64,000 nt of DNA from Phallus indusiatus (lineage: Eukaryota; Basidiomycota; Agaricomycetes; Phallales; Phallaceae): contig JAQFWX010000052.1 in assembly GCA_027605045.1 (NCBI GenBank), forward strand, positions 1-64,000, written 5' to 3'. The notes under the pieces were generated by a model. That model had not been told where the DNA came from and did not search any database. It saw only the letters and a list, made by a program, of their open reading frames with translations. Positions 60,578 through 64,000 of the stretch are shown piece after piece. A program made the position numbers and the translations under genes. How positions within the stretch are numbered: the stretch's first letter is position 1; every line of letters begins with the position of its first letter.

Positions 60578-63500
60578 ATGACCACACCCGAACACCCAAC
60601 AGCGTGCTGGGAGCCGATACAAGATGGGTCCACATTCTATAGGTAACTCACTGCTGTTTGTTTTATGAGCATTTGAGGCTTAAGCTGTACAGGAAATATA
60701 CAGTCTATGAGATGTTATGGAGGCAGATTGACTTGTCGGACTATGTCATAAGTGCCGCGCGTTATGGAGGCCCTTTGGGTTAGTGTTGAGCTTTTTTTAT
60801 CTTGAATAAGAGCGTATAGCTAATGCTATTCAAAGCTATCATGCGTGATCCTACAAAGCTCATTGTTCTAGGTCGGGGTGTGCTCAACCTCGGCAAGTCG
60901 GAAATCCGAATCTATTCTTCTGTTGGAGAGAATATTCTCAACATAAATGTGATCAACCCTTTAAAATTTGACATTATACGGACACTGAAATTTAATCTAG
61001 TGGGAGAATAATAAGATTATACGTTTCGGCTGGACGTTTGATGAACGACTTGTAGTGTTGAACGAGGAAGGAACATATCGTCTGTATGACTTACAAGGGG
61101 ATTATCAACAATTCTCTCTGGGAGCTGAAGCAATGGAAGTCGGTGTGATTGATGCGAGGATTCATGAAAATGGGCTTGTCGCTATGACAGGAGGATTGGG
61201 AATGTTAGAAGTCAAAGGGTGGCAAGGAGTGAAGCCTTTATCTCTCGCTGCGACAGGTTGAGCCCGTTCTCCTTCACGCTATTTTATTAATGTTTAGTCT
61301 TTTACTTTAATAGGATTAACCGAACCCCCTCACACCTGGACCATCATTCCACTAGACCAAACTATCTCTCGACATACGGAAGCCCTTCTTTCAACTGAAT
61401 CCACTGTTATTTCGGTCGACACTCTCGAAGCCGTCGATCAACGACTTTCACGGGGTCCATTTACACACTTATCACCCTCTCCAAACGGAAAAATGTTAGC
61501 ACTGATGACGTTCAACGGCTTGCTCTGGGTGGTGTCTACGGATTTTCAACAAAACCGACTTGAATTCGATACCTCGGCTTTATCTGTGGAAGGAAAACTC
61601 TCTCAAGTCGAATGGTGTGGTAATGACGCTATTCTACTGACTTGGGAGGGTATGGCTTTGTTGGTCGGTCCTTCAAACGACACGCTCAAGTTAGTTTGGG
61701 TTGCAAATCAACGATCCTGTTAATTTAATCACTCATAGATACTTTTACACTGGGTCCATTTATGCCGTTTCTGAACCAGATGGGTTACGGCTATTCTCAT
61801 CATACACTTGCGATATTCTAGAGAAGGTACCCGGTATGTATGTTGCCACGTGCTGAGTACATACCAGCCTTATCTCTTTCTAGCTTCTGTGCAATCCATA
61901 TTCAAGCCGGGATCAACAACGCCAGCAGCCATTCTCTTTGACGCATGGGACTTGTTCAACCGTCGCTCTCCGAAAGCGGACGAACATATTCGCAGTATCA
62001 AACCTGATCTTGCGCTTGCTGTTAATGATTGTATTGACGCTGCTGGAAGGGAATGGGAGCCATATTGGCAGCGTCGTTTGCTGAATGTAAGTATCTATCG
62101 TGTTTCTTTGGATTCTTTGATCCGGAATTCTGCTCTTACGCGGAGAATAGGCAGCTAAATTCGGACGCTCATTCTTGGATTTGTATAACCCTACCGATTT
62201 TGTGAATATGGGAAAAATGCTAAAAGTCCTCAATGCTGTAAGATATTACACAGTTGCTATACCGATTACATACGCGCAGTAAGTTGTCCCATCATCTACT
62301 GTCCTTAACACCAACCCACTTCTTCTCAAAAGGTACTCGTACACCTCTCCTTCACACCTCTGCTCCCGTCTCACCGCGCGTTCTCTTCATTTACTTGCTT
62401 TGCGAATATCTACATATTTGGATATGAAACCTGACGCAGTGCTGAAGCACTGGGCATGTGCAAAGATAGCTCGATCAAAGTTGACCGTCGCGGGCAGTGG
62501 ATCATCCACCAGCAACGATGATACTCAAATTTGCAAAGTGATTGTTGAGAAATTCGAGAGCCTTAGGAAAGGAGATATCAGCTATGCTGAAATTGCAAAA
62601 CGGGCTTGGGAGGTTGGTCGGGCGGGTCTTGCTACGATGGTACGTGACTTTCCTTCCTATCAGAAAGCTGACCGAACTCGCTATCAGTTACTAGATCACG
62701 AGCCAAGGGCCGCGGATCAGGTTCCTTTGCTGCTAAGCATGAAAGAAGACCAACTTGCCTTGACCAAAGCTGTAGATAGCGGGGACACGGACCTGAGTCA
62801 GTATTGTCCTTCCAGTTATCCCCAAATCATGACTAAAGGTGGTTTTAGTATACCACGTGTTATTGCACCTTCACAAACGTTTATCTCTTGGGAACTTTTT
62901 CAGACTAATTGAAGACGGTGGACCTCGATTAGCACTGGCTTCAAAGCTCCTTCAAGTTTACGCAAGAGAACAGAATCGTGAAATGTTAAGAGATTTTTAT
63001 TATTCTGATGATCGGCGATTAGAGAGTGCTATTCTGGCTCTTGAAGAAGCAGCCTCTATGACTGCAAGTGCTCACATTTCTGTGACTACATTTCTCTGAT
63101 TGTCTCTTAGGATTCCCATGCCAAAGTTGCATCAGTAAAAGCTGCGCAAAAGTTTTTTTCCGAAGACAAAGATCGAGGGTTCGAAGCAAAGGTGCGCATC
63201 GTGTTTATCCAGTCGTTCCTATATTAGAAGCTGAAGATTCGACCTCACAAGATGATGGAGGAAAGCGTTCGATTACTTACCTACCAACAACAATTAGAGA
63301 AGGAGACGCCTAATTTCGGACCTTTTGTAGGACTAAGCGTGAACGAGACGATGAGGAGGTGTATTCTGAATGGTATGCCAAAAAAAGCAGACAAGGTGAA
63401 ATCGGACTTCAAGGTTCCTGATAAACGGTAAGTTATTGGTGTCCACTCTCCATACTTTCGAGTAACCGAGCATTTTATAGCTTTTGGTATCTAAAATTGT

Positions 63501-63860
63501 ACGCGCTGGTTGAGATGAGTGACTTTGAGGGCTTGGAGGCTTTTGCGAGATCTAAGAAGAGTCCTATTGGATATGAACCTTTTGTTCGCCATCTACTCGA
63601 AAAGGGACAGCGGAGAGAAGCCTCCTCGTATGTGGGTCGATGTGAAGCTAACCGGAGGGTCGACTTGTATATTGAGTGTGGTGATTGGAGGCTTGCTGGG
63701 AAGGAATGCAAAGAGCAAAGGAACAAGGCTAGATTGGAGTATGTTACGACTGATGACTGAGTGAAAGTTGACTGATGATCTTTGTAGGCAATTGAAGCGG
63801 ACATGTCCGGATACCATGGTTGTGAGGGAGTTGGACCAGCTTTTGTCTACTATGTCGTAA
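60578..63860 (+). CDS. VPS16: Vacuolar protein sorting protein VPS16 (HOPS/CORVET core)
   Basis: Core subunit of the HOPS and CORVET tethers that drive fusion at endosomes and vacuoles; binds Vps33. Multi-exon gene from ATG 60578 (MTTPEHPTACWEPIQDGSTF) to TAA 63860. The N-terminal propeller reads AIMRDPTKLIVLGRGVLNLG, then KIIRFGWTFDERLVVLNEEG and DGLRLFSSYTCDILEKVP. The C-terminal helical domain is typical: LLDHEPRAADQVPLLLSMKE, then HLHKRLSLGNFFRLIEDGG, REQNREMLRDFYYSDDR and VDLYIECGDWRLAGKECKE. A 48-nt intron at about 62641-62688 does not break the frame and could be mistaken for coding sequence, but removing it restores the family sequence. Borders in the first exons were checked by phase. 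Confidence 0.93.
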
Positions 63861-64000
63861 TATCGACTCGCATTGGAGTATACCTATTAAATATACCATA
63901 GTTATTTTTGATCAATGATTATTGAGCAAACTAATTCACTTGCCGAAACTCTTTCTCGTTTTCATGGTGCTGATGTGTGACCGGGTGACCCGTCACCCGC
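63861..64000. other. 3' flank of VPS16 with a terminal palindrome
   Basis: Short spacer cut by the window edge. At 63982-63999 CGGGTGAC and GTCACCCG are exact inverse complements around CC, an 8-bp hairpin of high GC content unlike its AT-rich surroundings. Confidence 0.5.

Overview
This window is nuclear DNA from a filamentous basidiomycete fungus, most likely an Agaricomycete. The genes are dense and cut by many short introns of about 45-70 nt with GT/AG ends. The intergenic strands are T/C-rich. The proteins are fungal housekeeping families mixed with families typical of mushrooms: a FunK1-type kinase relic, a HECT-like E2-binding protein, and a membrane/WD40 fusion. All gene models were made by hand from reading frame, splice phase and family recognition; boundaries may be off by a base in places.

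Left part (1-22 kb): a disordered protein cut by the window edge, then a long pyrimidine-rich spacer, farnesyl diphosphate synthase (ERG20), a Golgi RUD3-type golgin with a GRAB domain, a tRNA-Arg(CCG), and a zinc-finger-like regulator of eight exons. From about 11.3 to 16.5 kb lies the most unusual segment: three degenerate direct repeat units of about 1.6-1.9 kb, each carrying its own TATA box and a three-exon gene for an 82-87 residue acidic protein that I do not recognise. Copies 1 and 2 are open; copy 3 has a CGA-to-TGA stop. Next come a HECT-like E2-binding ubiquitin ligase and a protein with a PD-(D/E)XK-like motif.

Middle (22-37 kb): a membrane protein fused to WD40 repeats, a divergent histone H2A/H2B pair, a two-RRM protein with a long disordered tail, an F-box protein, and a decayed FunK1-type kinase.

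Right part (37-64 kb): separase, phosphatidylinositol-4-phosphate 5-kinase (MSS4), histone H3, condensin subunit CND1, tRNA-Gly(GCC), a CSC1/TMEM63-type channel, a tRNA-Asn(GTT) with a 4-nt insertion in the anticodon loop, a small unknown gene, and VPS16 of HOPS/CORVET.

The genes form no operon, but several belong to chromosome biology and the cell cycle (H2A, H2B, H3, separase, condensin). The H2B and H3 promoters share a long, similarly spaced motif array. The H3 has a one-residue register shift around Lys27. Two genes appear to carry single-base homopolymer deletions, probably assembly errors.
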